This document shows positions 46,365-55,665 of a stretch of DNA of 64,000 bases, piece after piece. How positions within the stretch are numbered: the first letter of the stretch is position 1; every line of letters starts with the position of its first letter. A model generated the notes under the pieces. It saw only the letters and a program-made list of their open reading frames with translations, did not search any database and was not told the DNA's origin. Position numbers and translations under genes: made by a program. Source of the DNA: Cupriavidus metallidurans CH34 (GTDB taxonomy: Bacteria > Pseudomonadota > Gammaproteobacteria > Burkholderiales > Burkholderiaceae); NCBI RefSeq assembly GCF_000196015.1, contig NC_007973.1:2976001-3040000 (forward strand), in the 5' to 3' direction.

Positions 46365-46396
46365 CTTCTTGAACTGCTTCTTGAACGGCTGAACCC

Positions 46397-47578
46397 TCAG
46401 GCCCGCCGCAGCCGTTCGCGCTCCAGATGCCGGCGATGGCCGCTGCGGCGCTTCCACCAGATCAGCACGCCGGTCACCGCGAATGCCAGCGGCACCAGAC
46501 CGAACACGGTGATGAACGCGCGCCCCCAAGAGCCAAACGCCTCGCCCGTGTGCAGCGGGAACAGCCAGTTGATGATGGTATCGCCAGACGCCGCGTTGCG
46601 TGGATCGCGCACGGCCAGCGGGCGGCCGGTGTAGGCGTCGAGCCAGAGCCGCGTGGCCCCGGTATCGGCACGTACCTCGCCTTCCTGGCGCAGGCGTACC
46701 TCATAGGCGTCGCCGGGCTTGCGCGGCAAGCTGATGCGCGTCACTGCCGCATCCGGGAACTGCTTCTGCGCCGCTGTCATCGCCTGAGCCGGCGTGATGG
46801 CATGCGTGCCCTCCGGGGCCGGATCCGAAACCGGCTTGATCTGCGGGCTCAGCGTCGCAACGCTGGCGATGATCGGCGTGACCCACTTCGGCAGGTTCAG
46901 GTACCAGCCGGAAAACGCGATGGTCGCCAGGATCGGCGCCACGAAGATCCCGCCCGCACGATGGCTCGTGTAGATGAACCGCGACCATGAGCCGCCGTGC
47001 GTGATGCGCACCGACTGCTTCAGCGAGCGCCACTTGAACTTGGGCCACCACAGCACCACGCCCAGCAGCACGCTGATGAACAGCATCATGCCGGTCACGC
47101 CGGTGATCGTCTTGCCCGTATCGCCGGACAGCAGGTAGCGGTGGAGATGGAAGACCGTAGGCATCAGTGCCTGCCGCGACAGCCCCGGCACGCCCCACAG
47201 TCGCTCGCCCTTTACGGCCAGCGTGATCGGGTCGATCATCACCTGGCGGAAGCGTCCGGGGCCGGCCTCGGGCCCCTTTATCGGGTAGTACGCTACGAAC
47301 ACGTCGTGCTCGTCGGTGGGCAACATCAGCAGGTTCGGCTTGCCGAAGTGAGGATCGGCCATCAGCTTCGCGGTCACGGACTCCACCGTGGCGGCCCCCA
47401 CCGGGATGCGTGTGGCGGATACGGCCTGCAGCAGGTCCGGATTCAGCCACTTGTCGATCTCGTCACGCCATGAGATGGCGGTGCCGGTCAGGCCCATCAG
47501 GATGAAGAGCACGCCAAAGACCAGGCCAATATATAGGTGCAGTTTTACGAAAAACGTGCGCAAACGACCGGAGAGCAT
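46397..47578 (-). CDS. PepSY-associated membrane protein (PiuB-like)
   Basis: A 393-residue membrane protein. It begins RTFFVKLHLYIGLVFGVLFI, the family's first helix with conserved histidine. VFHLHRYLLSGDTGKTITGV and RFIYTSHRAGGIFVAPILAT bring two more histidine-bearing helices, and AFITVFGLVPLAFAVTGVLI is the last, followed by a very basic tail. Such proteins occur with siderophore uptake or ferric-reductase systems, where the histidines may bind heme; no iron genes are adjacent here. The exact role is unproven. Confidence 0.88.
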   Translation of the reverse strand: MLSGRLRTFFVKLHLYIGLVFGVLFILMGLTGTAISWRDEIDKWLNPDLLQAVSATRIPVGAATVESVTAKLMADPHFGKPNLLMLPTDEHDVFVAYYPIKGPEAGPGRFRQVMIDPITLAVKGERLWGVPGLSRQALMPTVFHLHRYLLSGDTGKTITGVTGMMLFISVLLGVVLWWPKFKWRSLKQSVRITHGGSWSRFIYTSHRAGGIFVAPILATIAFSGWYLNLPKWVTPIIASVATLSPQIKPVSDPAPEGTHAITPAQAMTAAQKQFPDAAVTRISLPRKPGDAYEVRLRQEGEVRADTGATRLWLDAYTGRPLAVRDPRNAASGDTIINWLFPLHTGEAFGSWGRAFITVFGLVPLAFAVTGVLIWWKRRSGHRRHLERERLRRA

Positions 47579-47713
47579 TGTAGGATTTGTAGATGCTTGT
47601 ACGAGGCGCGCAAGGCACTTCAGAAAACAATCCGAATGCCGCCTGGCGCAAGCCTTCGCAAATGCAAATGCGAAAGATTCGCGATTCTAGCAGCGCAAAC
47701 CCGTCACCGCCCC

Positions 47714-48289
47714 ATGACGCCCAGTTCCATGCCCCATCAGATCGAACTTGTTCAGGCGACGCCAGCCGACGTAGCGCTGATTGCCACCATGCACGCCGAG
47801 AGTTGGCGCGACACCTATGCCGGCCTGATACCCACCGAGTATCTCGAACAGCACACGCCGGCGGAGCGCCTCGCCACTTGGCGCGCGCGGCTGGTGGACG
47901 GCGCGGAGGCACCGCTGGAAGTCAATATCCTGCTTGTGGATGGTCAGGCCGCCGGTTTCGCGTGTCTGATGCCGCTGGCGGAGCCGGGCTACGGCATTTA
48001 TCTGGATAACCTGCATGTGCGCAAAACGTATCACGGACACGGCTACGGCAAGCTGCTGCTCGCGCATTGGGCCGACTACACGGCGCGCCGGTGGCCCGGC
48101 AAGCCGCTGTTCCTGTACGTGCTGGACGGCAACACATCGGCGCGGGAGTTCTACCGGCGCCTGGGAGGCGTAGAGTCGGACAGCTTCGACGACCCGTTTC
48201 CGGGGACCGACATCATGGTAACGATCCGCCGCGTGACCTGGAACGAGGTGCCAGTACTGGTCAGCCGACTGCAGCCGGCCCCTCGGTAA
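47714..48289 (+). CDS. GNAT family N-acetyltransferase
   Basis: A 191-residue acetyl-CoA-dependent acetyltransferase. VQATPADVALIATMHAESWR opens the fold, LDNLHVRKTYHGHGYGKLLL is the acetyl-CoA pyrophosphate-binding motif (R/Q-x-x-G-x-G/A form, here HGHGYG), and NTSAREFYRRLGG is motif B. The substrate is not predictable. It is divergent from the PepSY gene, and its 3' end overlaps the convergent ParA gene by 29 bp. Confidence 0.88.
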   Translation: MTPSSMPHQIELVQATPADVALIATMHAESWRDTYAGLIPTEYLEQHTPAERLATWRARLVDGAEAPLEVNILLVDGQAAGFACLMPLAEPGYGIYLDNLHVRKTYHGHGYGKLLLAHWADYTARRWPGKPLFLYVLDGNTSAREFYRRLGGVESDSFDDPFPGTDIMVTIRRVTWNEVPVLVSRLQPAPR

Positions 48290-48923
48290 CGACGCCACCC
48301 TTGCCGTCGAGCCAGCGCAGGATCGGCTGCCATTGTTCCCAGTCACGCGCCACGCGCGACGGCGCCACGTCCCACAGCGTCAGGCCGTGCGCGGCCAGTT
48401 GGACGTAGTTCTGCGTATCGCGCAGGTAGCCAAGCACCGGTAGGCCCAATCCTTCGACAAAGCGCTGGAGTTGCTCTGCTGCGCGGGTACGCACGTCCAC
48501 GCGCATACCGATCACGCCTACCGGCACCTCGCCGTGCCGCACGCGCTTGTCACCAGCCAGCTTGGCCAGGAAGTCCTGCGTGGCCAGGATGTCGAACATG
48601 GACGGCTGCAGGGGCACCACGACGCGGTGCGCCAGTTTCATGACATCAGAGTAGCGCCAGCCATGCAGGCCGGCGGGCGTGTCCAGCACCACGTGCGTGG
48701 TGCCCTTCGGAGGGCGGGCGATATTGTCGGCGTCGATGTCCCAGGTCGAGATCGGCGGCGCCGATTCAGGCCGCAGGTTCAGCCAGGCGCGTGACGACTG
48801 CTGACGATCGGTATCGCCCAGCATCACGGCGTGCCCATGGCGGGCGAAGTATCCGGCAAGGTTGGTGGCCAGCGTGGTCTTGCCCACACCCCCCTTTGGA
48901 TTGGCGATCACGACTACCGGCAT
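48261..48923 (-). CDS. ParA/MinD-type P-loop ATPase, lone
   Basis: A 220-residue ATPase with the deviant Walker A IANPKGGVGKTTLATNLAGY at residues 6-25, MLGDTDRQQSSRAWL (Walker A') and VVLDTPAGLHG (Walker B). This architecture fits small ParA-like proteins that position cellular cargo. No parB or parS-like partner is adjacent, and the chromosomal parAB locus would normally be near the origin. cobQ ends 128 bp upstream on the same strand. The cargo is unknown. Confidence 0.88.
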   Translation of the reverse strand: MPVVVIANPKGGVGKTTLATNLAGYFARHGHAVMLGDTDRQQSSRAWLNLRPESAPPISTWDIDADNIARPPKGTTHVVLDTPAGLHGWRYSDVMKLAHRVVVPLQPSMFDILATQDFLAKLAGDKRVRHGEVPVGVIGMRVDVRTRAAEQLQRFVEGLGLPVLGYLRDTQNYVQLAAHGLTLWDVAPSRVARDWEQWQPILRWLDGKGGVVTEGPAAVG

Positions 48924-49051
48924 GAAAGTCCTCCAATGTCCGATTGGGTGCCATGAACGACAACAAGACTCTCGACTTCACCGGGCGCACGGCGTCATGG
49001 CAGGCCGCCCCGACTCTCCGACAACTCCGCAAGTGTAGCGTGCCGCCCGGG

Positions 49052-50569
49052 CTAACGACCCAGCGGCGCGAACAGCGCCCCCAGATCGAGATTGGCGGCG
49101 AGGCTGTCGGCCAGCCTGTCGAGCGACGCCTCGCGCAGCGCATCGAGGTCGACGCCTTCAGCCTGACCGAGCCCGGCCCAGCGCAGCAGCGCGCCGCACG
49201 CGGCGGGATCGTCGAACAGGCCGTGGACGTAGGTCGCCAGTACCTGACCATCGTCGGATCGGGCGCCGTCCGGTCTGTCACCCTCAAGCCACAGCGCTGG
49301 CCGGGCCAGCGCCGGGCCCTCGGTAACCCCGAGGTGAATCTCGTAGCCGCGCACCGTCGCGTCATTGCCATCGGCAAGCCGCCCCGCCACGCGCCGTAAC
49401 TGCTTTTCTGGCGCCAGCGTGGTTTCGAAATCGAGCAGCGCGAGGCCGTCGCTCGTGCCCGCGGGCCCCTCCCTTCCATCAGGGTCGTGAATGCTCCGCC
49501 CCAGCATCTGCATGCCACCACAGATGCCGATCAGCTTGCCGCCATAACGCAGGTGCCGCCGCAACGCGCGATCCCAGCCATTGGCACGCAGGAAGGCCAG
49601 ATCCGCGCGCACGCTCTTGCTGCCCGGCAGGATCACGAGATCCGCAGGCGGAATCGGCATCCCCGGGCCGATGAACTGGAGATCGACGCCCGGGTGGGCT
49701 CGCAGCGCGTCAAAATCTGTATGGTTCGAAATCCGCGGCAGCACCGGGACGATCACACGTAGCACTTCGCTCCCGCCCGCCTGCCCGGCCACCTGGGCGC
49801 TGACGATCGCATCCTCGGCATCGAGGTGCAGGCCATGCAGATACGGCAGCACCCCGAACACGGGTTTGCCGGTACGCGCTGTGAGCCAGTCCAGCCCGGG
49901 TTCGAGCAGCGCGATATCGCCGCGGAAGCGGTTGATGATGAAACCGGTCACGCGCGTGCGCTCCGTCTCGGACAGGCAATCGAGCGTGCCGACCAGGTGC
50001 GCGAACACGCCGCCCCGGTCGATATCGGCCACGATCACCACCGGGCAGTCCACGCGCTCCGCGAACCCCATGTTGGCGATATCGCGATCGCGCAGGTTCA
50101 CTTCCGCCGGACTGCCCGCGCCCTCCACCAGCACCACGTCGTACGCCTGCGCCAGCCGCTCATGGCTTTCCAGCACAGCGGCCATCGCCCGTGGCTTGTA
50201 GTCGTGATAGGCACGCGCGTCCAGATCCATCCGCGCGCGGCCATGGATGATGACCTGCGCGCCGGTATCGCTACTGGGTTTGAGCAGGACGGGATTCATG
50301 TCGGTATGGGGCGCCAGTCCGGCAGCCTGCGCCTGCAGCGCCTGCGCCCGGCCGATTTCGCCACCATCGACGGTCACCGCGCTGTTCAGCGCCATGTTCT
50401 GCGGCTTGAACGGCGCCACCGGCACCCCGGCCCGCGCCAGCACCCGGCAAAGGCCGGCCACGACGGTGCTCTTGCCCGCGTCGGAAGTGGTGCCCTGGAT
50501 CATCAGGGTGCCGTGCAGGGCACGCCCAGCCGGGAGGAAATCGGTTCGGGAAGCAGGTTCGTCGCGCAT
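49052..50569 (-). CDS. cobQ: Cobyric acid synthase
   Basis: A 505-residue glutamine-dependent enzyme that amidates adenosyl-cobyrinic acid a,c-diamide at four positions to give cobyric acid. The N-terminal ATPase part starts [19 protein letters not shown] (P-loop) with [14 protein letters not shown]. The C-terminal class I glutamine amidotransferase part has [13 protein letters not shown] with the catalytic cysteine and [11 protein letters not shown] with the histidine. The ATG at 50569 gives [11 protein letters not shown]; the open frame continues upstream but is not protein-like. Divergent from cobU. Confidence 0.96.
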   Translation of the reverse strand: MRDEPASRTDFLPAGRALHGTLMIQGTTSDAGKSTVVAGLCRVLARAGVPVAPFKPQNMALNSAVTVDGGEIGRAQALQAQAAGLAPHTDMNPVLLKPSSDTGAQVIIHGRARMDLDARAYHDYKPRAMAAVLESHERLAQAYDVVLVEGAGSPAEVNLRDRDIANMGFAERVDCPVVIVADIDRGGVFAHLVGTLDCLSETERTRVTGFIINRFRGDIALLEPGLDWLTARTGKPVFGVLPYLHGLHLDAEDAIVSAQVAGQAGGSEVLRVIVPVLPRISNHTDFDALRAHPGVDLQFIGPGMPIPPADLVILPGSKSVRADLAFLRANGWDRALRRHLRYGGKLIGICGGMQMLGRSIHDPDGREGPAGTSDGLALLDFETTLAPEKQLRRVAGRLADGNDATVRGYEIHLGVTEGPALARPALWLEGDRPDGARSDDGQVLATYVHGLFDDPAACGALLRWAGLGQAEGVDLDALREASLDRLADSLAANLDLGALFAPLGR

Positions 50570-50656
50570 CGCGCGATTATCGCAGCATCGTCCTGGCGCG
50601 CGGGAGGTCTGGCGCACCAGTCTGCAAGATCGATGCGGACGGCTACAATACGTCGC

Positions 50657-51373
50657 ATGAAGACCAAGGCCATCGCCCAGGCACTCAACATCTCGCCCTC
50701 CGCCGAACCAGCATCGGCGGGCGCCACCGTGGCCGGCGAGCCGGAAGCCCGGCCCACCCATGAGCCGCACGCGAGCATGTCGATGCCGCGCCAGTTGACG
50801 CTCGTGATCGGCGGTGCGCGATCGGGCAAGAGCCATTTCGCGGAGCAGCTCGCCACGGACCATGCGGCACTGACACGTGGCCCGGTCACCTATATCGCCA
50901 CGGCGCGCCACGATGTCGATTCCACCGACGAAGAGATGGAATTGCGCATAGCGCTGCATCGCGCGCGCCGGCCGGCTGACTGGACCCTCGTGGAAGAGCC
51001 GGTGCATCTGGCCGACGCGCTCTACGGCCATGCCCGTCACGACGGTTGCATTCTGGTGGACTGCGTGACGCTGTGGCTCAACAACCTGATCTTCAGCGAA
51101 AGCCGCGACTATCCCGAGCACGGTGTCATCACGCCGCCACCGGCCTTCACCGAGGAGATCGACGCGCTGATGACCGCGCTGCCGATGCTGCCGGGCCACG
51201 TGATCCTCGTCACCAACGAAATCGGCTTCGGCGTGGTGCCGATGGGCGCCATCACGCGCTTCTATGTCGACGAGCTTGGCCGCCTGAACCAGAAGCTCGC
51301 CGCGGCCGCCGATCGCGTGCGTCTGCTTGTGGCCGGCATTCCCGTCGCCGTCAAGGACGCGCCCATCGCATGA
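50657..51373 (+). CDS. cobU: Adenosylcobinamide kinase / adenosylcobinamide-phosphate guanylyltransferase
   Basis: A 238-residue bifunctional enzyme that phosphorylates adenosylcobinamide and attaches GMP, making AdoCbi-GDP for Cob[19 protein letters not shown] is the P-loop (about residues 49-66), and [12 protein letters not shown] and [19 protein letters not shown] are family motifs. A 40-residue Ala/Pro-rich lead precedes the enzyme; starts at internal ATGs (MSMPRQ or MPRQ) are possible. TACAAT at 50645-50650 is a near -10. Its stop overlaps cbiB. Confidence 0.95.
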   Translation: MKTKAIAQALNISPSAEPASAGATVAGEPEARPTHEPHASMSMPRQLTLVIGGARSGKSHFAEQLATDHAALTRGPVTYIATARHDVDSTDEEMELRIALHRARRPADWTLVEEPVHLADALYGHARHDGCILVDCVTLWLNNLIFSESRDYPEHGVITPPPAFTEEIDALMTALPMLPGHVILVTNEIGFGVVPMGAITRFYVDELGRLNQKLAAAADRVRLLVAGIPVAVKDAPIA

Positions 51374-52350
51374 TCATGCTGTCCTGGCCGGCCTGCGTGG
51401 CGGCTGCGATCGCCGGCGTTCTGCTGGATCGCTGGCTGGGCGAGCCGCGCCGCTGGCATCCGCTGGTCGGCTTTGGCCGCTTGGCCACGGCCGTCGCCAA
51501 TCGCCTCAATCGTCCCGAACGTGGCGCGCTACGCCAGCGCGTGGCGGGCCTGATTGCGTGGGCGGTGGTCGTGCTCGTGCCGGCCGCCATCGCGGTGTGG
51601 CTGATCTCGCTGGCGCAGGCCGTGCATCCCGCGCTGGCCTGGGTGCTCCATGCAGTGGCGCTCTATGCGGCGCTTGGCGCCCGCAGCCTCTCTCAACACA
51701 TCGCTCCGATCGCCGGCGCCCTGACACGCGGCGACCTGTACGCCGCGCGCCGGCTTACCGCATGCATCGTCTCGCGTGACACCGAGGATGCCGACGCCGA
51801 GGCGCTGGCCCGCGCCGCGTGCGAATCGGCGCTGGAGAACGGCAACGATGCGATCTTCGGCGCGCTGTTCTGGTTCCTGATCGGCGGCGCGCCGGCCGTG
51901 ATCGTGTTCCGTCTGGCCAATACGCTGGACGCGATGTGGGGCTATCGCACGCCACGCTGGCTGATGTTCGGCTGGGCGGCGGCACGCATCGACGACGTAC
52001 TCAATTTCGTTCCGGCGCGACTGACCGCGCTCTCCTATGCATCGCTCGGCGCAACGGCGCAGGCGCTGCGCTGCTGGCGCACCCAGGCACGCGCGTGGTC
52101 GAGCCCCAATGCCGGTCCGGTGATGGCGGCCGGCGCGGGCGCCGTGGGCGTGGCTTTGGGCGGCGGCGCGCGCTATCACGGCGAGTGGGAAGAGCGACCG
52201 CCGCTCGGCGCCGGTGACGCGCCCGCGGCCATCCACATCCGCGCCTGTCTTCGGCTGGTGCAGCGCGCGGTGTGGCTGTGGCTCGGTCTGGCGATGCTGA
52301 GCGTGCCGCTGGTCGACCTGCTCGCCGGACTGCTGGAGCGCACGCCATGA
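51370..52350 (+). CDS. cbiB: Adenosylcobinamide-phosphate synthase CbiB
   Basis: A 326-residue inner-membrane enzyme that joins the aminopropanol arm to adenosylcobyric acid. [21 protein letters not shown] is split here: [17 protein letters not shown] is the family opening. [20 protein letters not shown] and [19 protein letters not shown] are further motifs, among several membrane helices. The start overlaps the cobU stop as ATGA, and its own stop overlaps cobD the same way, so the three are translationally linked. Confidence 0.95.
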   Translation: MIMLSWPACVAAAIAGVLLDRWLGEPRRWHPLVGFGRLATAVANRLNRPERGALRQRVAGLIAWAVVVLVPAAIAVWLISLAQAVHPALAWVLHAVALYAALGARSLSQHIAPIAGALTRGDLYAARRLTACIVSRDTEDADAEALARAACESALENGNDAIFGALFWFLIGGAPAVIVFRLANTLDAMWGYRTPRWLMFGWAAARIDDVLNFVPARLTALSYASLGATAQALRCWRTQARAWSSPNAGPVMAAGAGAVGVALGGGARYHGEWEERPPLGAGDAPAAIHIRACLRLVQRAVWLWLGLAMLSVPLVDLLAGLLERTP

Positions 52351-53378
52351 CCCACGCACCGATCCGCCACGGCGGCAACCTGCTCGCCGCCGTGCGCCGC
52401 TATGGCCGCCCGGCGGAAACGTGGCTCGACCTGTCGACCGGCATCAATCCCGACGGCTATCCGGTGCCCCTCCTACCCGCTGACGCCTGGCAGCGCCTGC
52501 CACAGGACGATGATGGCCTGGCGGGCATCGCCGCGCAGGCCTATGGCGCCGCGCACGCGCTGCCCGTGGCCGGCTCGCAGGCCGCCATCCGCACCCTGCC
52601 GCGACTGCTGCGCCCGGGGCGCGTCGGCATCGCCGCGCTCGGCTACAGCGAATACGCGCCGGCCTTCGCACAGGCAGGACACACCGTCACTCCGCTGGAC
52701 GAGGCCGACTTCCAGCGTGCGGATCTGGCCGATGCGCTCGATCACCTCGTCGTCGTCAATCCGAACAACCCGACGGCCCGGCTGTTGCCCATCGACACCC
52801 TGCGGCACTGGCATGAGCGACTGGCATCGCGCGGCGGCACGCTGATCGTCGACGAGGCTTTTATCGATTGCACCGGTGCGGCATCGCTGGCCGGAAGCAG
52901 CGCGGCACCGGGACTGATCGTGCTGCGTTCGCTTGGCAAGTTCTATGGTCTCGCGGGTGTGCGCTGCGGCTTCGTGCTGGCACAGCCGGCCCTGCTCGAC
53001 GCCCTGGCCGATCAGCTTGGCCACTGGACCGTGTCGGGCCCGGCACGCGCCGTGGCACGCATCGCGCTGACCGACACCGCGTGGCAGGCCGCCACACGCA
53101 CATCGCTGAGCGCGGCAGGACAACGACTGGCGATACTGCTGCGCGACCATGGCCTGTCGCCCGTGTCGCAGCCATTGTTCAGCTGGGTGCCCGACGCGCG
53201 GGCCGGCAGCCTGCATGAAGCCCTGGCTCGGCAAGGCGTCTGGACACGCCTGTTCGACGCAGCCGGCGGATGCCCGAGCAGCCTGCGCTTTGGCTTGCCA
53301 CCTAACGACGACGCGGCATGGCAACGGCTGGATGCCGCGCTTGGCCACGCACGCCACGCACTCCCTTCCCTGACCTGA
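52347..53378 (+). CDS. cobD: Threonine-phosphate decarboxylase (L-threonine-O-3-phosphate)
   Basis: A 343-residue PLP enzyme of the histidinol-phosphate aminotransferase fold. It makes (R)-1-amino-2-propanol phosphate for CbiB. HGGNLLAAVRRYGRPAETWL and LSTGINPDGYPV are the CobD start, VVNPNNPTARLL binds cofactor, and the PLP lysine is in LRSLGKFYGLAGVRCGF (about residue 201). Called cobC in the Pseudomonas naming. Directly followed by btuF after 6 bp. Confidence 0.93.
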   Translation: MTHAPIRHGGNLLAAVRRYGRPAETWLDLSTGINPDGYPVPLLPADAWQRLPQDDDGLAGIAAQAYGAAHALPVAGSQAAIRTLPRLLRPGRVGIAALGYSEYAPAFAQAGHTVTPLDEADFQRADLADALDHLVVVNPNNPTARLLPIDTLRHWHERLASRGGTLIVDEAFIDCTGAASLAGSSAAPGLIVLRSLGKFYGLAGVRCGFVLAQPALLDALADQLGHWTVSGPARAVARIALTDTAWQAATRTSLSAAGQRLAILLRDHGLSPVSQPLFSWVPDARAGSLHEALARQGVWTRLFDAAGGCPSSLRFGLPPNDDAAWQRLDAALGHARHALPSLT

Positions 53379-53384
53379 ATTCCG

Positions 53385-54287
53385 ATGAAAGCCTTCTACG
53401 TAGCGAGTGCAGCAAGTGCCCTGCTGATTGCCGCCATGCCGGCGCATGCCGCGGTCTCCGTGGTCGACGATGCGGGCGAGACCGTCACGCTGGCGCAGCC
53501 GGCACGCCGCATCGTCTCTCTGGCGCCGCACGTGACCGAACTGATCTTCGCAGCGGGCGGCGGCGACCGCATCGTCGGCACAGTCAGCTACAGCGACTAC
53601 CCGCCGCAGGCGCGCGATATTCCGCGCGTGGGTGACAACAAGGCGCTCGATCTCGAACGGATCGCCGCGCTCAAACCCGACCTCATCGTGGTCTGGCGCC
53701 ACGGTAACGCGCAGAAGCAGACCGACCGCCTGCGCGCGCTCGGCATGCCGCTGTTCTTCAGCGAGCCACGCAAGCTCGATGGCATCGCCGACAATCTGGA
53801 AAAGCTCGGCACGCTGATGGGCACCACGCCCGTGGCCCACCGCGCCGCTACCGATTTCCGCCAGCAGGTAAGCACGCTGCGCAAAACCTACGCGGGCCGC
53901 CCGCCCGTGACCGTGTTCTATCAGGTCTGGCAGCAGCCGCTGATGACGCTGAACGGCGAGCACATGGTCAGCGACCTGCTCGCGCTATGCGGCGGTCGCA
54001 ACCTGTTCGGGAAGGAAGCGGCACTGGTGCCAACGGTCTCGGTCGAAGCCGTGGTCGCGGGCAACCCCGAGGTCATGCTGACCGCCGGTATGGGCGCCAC
54101 GCGATCCGACAAGCCGCTCGCGGACTTTGCGATGTGGGAGAAGTGGAAGCAGGTTACGGCCGTGGCACGCAACAACCTGTTCGTGATTGACGGCGATCTG
54201 GTCAATCGCGCTGGCCCGCGCGTGGCCCAGGGCGCGGCGGAGATTTGCAAGGACCTGGACGTGGCGAGGTCACGGCGGCCAGGCTGA
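53385..54287 (+). CDS. btuF: Cobalamin-binding periplasmic protein BtuF-like
   Basis: A 300-residue class III substrate-binding protein for the BtuCD importer. Signal peptide MKAFYVASAASALLIAAMPA ends near residue 22. RIVSLAPHVTELIFAAGGGD and LIVVWRHGNAQKQTDRL are in the N lobe, and VFYQVWQQPLMTLNGEHMV opens the C lobe. The substrate call rests on the cobalamin-gene context. It is on the opposite strand from btuC and btuD, its presumed partners, ending 10 bp from the convergent cobC. Confidence 0.92.
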   Translation: MKAFYVASAASALLIAAMPAHAAVSVVDDAGETVTLAQPARRIVSLAPHVTELIFAAGGGDRIVGTVSYSDYPPQARDIPRVGDNKALDLERIAALKPDLIVVWRHGNAQKQTDRLRALGMPLFFSEPRKLDGIADNLEKLGTLMGTTPVAHRAATDFRQQVSTLRKTYAGRPPVTVFYQVWQQPLMTLNGEHMVSDLLALCGGRNLFGKEAALVPTVSVEAVVAGNPEVMLTAGMGATRSDKPLADFAMWEKWKQVTAVARNNLFVIDGDLVNRAGPRVAQGAAEICKDLDVARSRRPG

Positions 54288-54297
54288 TGCTGGCGCG

Positions 54298-54885
54298 CTA
54301 CGCCTTGGCGCTCCGGTTCCACCACCCCAGTCGGGCCTGCCGCTTCCCCAGGTGGAAGTGACAGGTCGCCCCGAACTCAAGCTCCCACTGCAGCGTCTGG
54401 GACAGCGTCAGCCCAAGCCAGTGCGCGGCCAGCATCCGCATCGGCCCCGCATGGGAGACGGCCCAGAGGCAATCGCCCGAGCTTGCGTCGAGCGTGTCAG
54501 CCCACGCCGTCACTCGTGCCATCACCTGCTGCGCGCTTTCGCCACCGTGCGGGCACGCGCCCATCAGGTCCGCCGCCCACAGGTCAAGCGCATCGCGCGG
54601 AATCTCGCTCCACGCCTTGCCTTCCCACGCGCCAAAATCAAGCTCTCGCAGCCGGGGCTCGATTTCGCGGACGGGCATCTCGACATGCGCGGACAGTAGC
54701 GCCGCGGTCTCCGTCGCACGCACCGCCGGACTCGTCACCAGACGTGAGGGCGGCAAATCGCCGAGCAAGCGTACGATCCGCTCCGGCGCCGGACTGACCG
54801 GCTGCGCCAGTTTCAGATCGAGCGCGCCGTAGCAAACGCCCGGCGCCACATCGGGCCGGACATGCCGGATCAGGACCACTTCCAT
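54298..54885 (-). CDS. cobC: Alpha-ribazole phosphatase (histidine phosphatase family)
   Basis: A 195-residue phosphoglycerate-mutase-like phosphatase that removes phosphate from alpha-ribazole-5'-phosphate or from adenosylcobalamin-phosphate. VVLIRHVRPDVAPGVCYG holds the RH motif in the slightly changed form RHV, and LRELDFGAWEGKAWSEIP and AVSHAGPMRMLAAHWLG the second catalytic histidine. Overlaps the end of cobS by 16 bp. The last gene of the riboswitch-led operon. Confidence 0.92.
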   Translation of the reverse strand: MEVVLIRHVRPDVAPGVCYGALDLKLAQPVSPAPERIVRLLGDLPPSRLVTSPAVRATETAALLSAHVEMPVREIEPRLRELDFGAWEGKAWSEIPRDALDLWAADLMGACPHGGESAQQVMARVTAWADTLDASSGDCLWAVSHAGPMRMLAAHWLGLTLSQTLQWELEFGATCHFHLGKRQARLGWWNRSAKA

Positions 54886-55649
54886 GCCGCCGCCACCAGG
54901 TAGATCGACAATTCGGCAAGCTGCTGCGCCATACCGAGGCAGTCGCCGGTATAGCCGCCGATACGACGCACGAAGTACGCACCCAGCGCGGCACGCACCA
55001 CGGCCAGCACCAGAATCGCCACGCCCGCGAATAGCGGCGACAGCCACAACAGCGGCACGACGCCGCACGCCAGCGCGAAAACCAGTCCGACACCAAACAG
55101 GCGCTGCGCCACCGGCTTGGCCTTGCCCTCGGCACGCACATAGTCATGCGTGGCCAGGAACGTGATCGCCATCGCGCGGCTGGCTCCATGCGCCGCCACC
55201 AGCAACACCAGCAGCACCATCGCACCGCCCGATTCCGCCACCGATACCAGCAGTTGCCACTTCAGCAACAGCGCCACCACAATGGCGATCGCGCCAAACG
55301 CGCCCACGCGCGAGTCGTGCATGATCCTCAGCACATCCTCGCGGCGATAGCCACCACCGAAGGCATCGACGCAATCCGCCAGGCCATCCTCGTGAAACGC
55401 GCCGGTGAACAGCAACGTGGCCGCCATGCCGAGCACGATCGCCACCGACGGGGACCAGAACGACAGCGCGCCCCATGTCACCAGCGCGCCGAAGGCGCCA
55501 ACGATCAACCCCACCAGCGGGAAGTAGCGCGACGCGGCATTCAGGAAGTGCGGCTCGAACCCCACCCAGCTCGCCAGCCGCGCCGGCAACGGCACGCGCG
55601 TGAAGTAGCCGACGGCAGTGAGAAAGAAGCGGAGTTCGTTGGCCATCAT
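54870..55649 (-). CDS. cobS: Adenosylcobinamide-GDP ribazoletransferase
   Basis: A 259-residue inner-membrane enzyme that joins AdoCbi-GDP and alpha-ribazole (phosphate) into cobalamin (phosphate). FFLTAVGYFTRVPLPARL begins the protein, and FHEDGLADCVDAFGGGYRRE is the CobS acidic signature with DGLAD. MHDSRVGAFGAIAIVVALLL and many membrane helices follow. It lies 16 bp after cobT and overlaps cobC. Confidence 0.95.
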   Translation of the reverse strand: MMANELRFFLTAVGYFTRVPLPARLASWVGFEPHFLNAASRYFPLVGLIVGAFGALVTWGALSFWSPSVAIVLGMAATLLFTGAFHEDGLADCVDAFGGGYRREDVLRIMHDSRVGAFGAIAIVVALLLKWQLLVSVAESGGAMVLLVLLVAAHGASRAMAITFLATHDYVRAEGKAKPVAQRLFGVGLVFALACGVVPLLWLSPLFAGVAILVLAVVRAALGAYFVRRIGGYTGDCLGMAQQLAELSIYLVAAAWKWS

Positions 55650-55665
55650 GGCGCCTCAGGTCGCT

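Noticed and set aside
47660..47694. Possible Fur box (AAATGCAAATGCGAAAGATTCGC) upstream of the PepSY gene, noted in parts
   Set aside because: The match to a Fur consensus is loose and only GCGAA-AGA-TTCGC is symmetric; a matrix scan would be needed.
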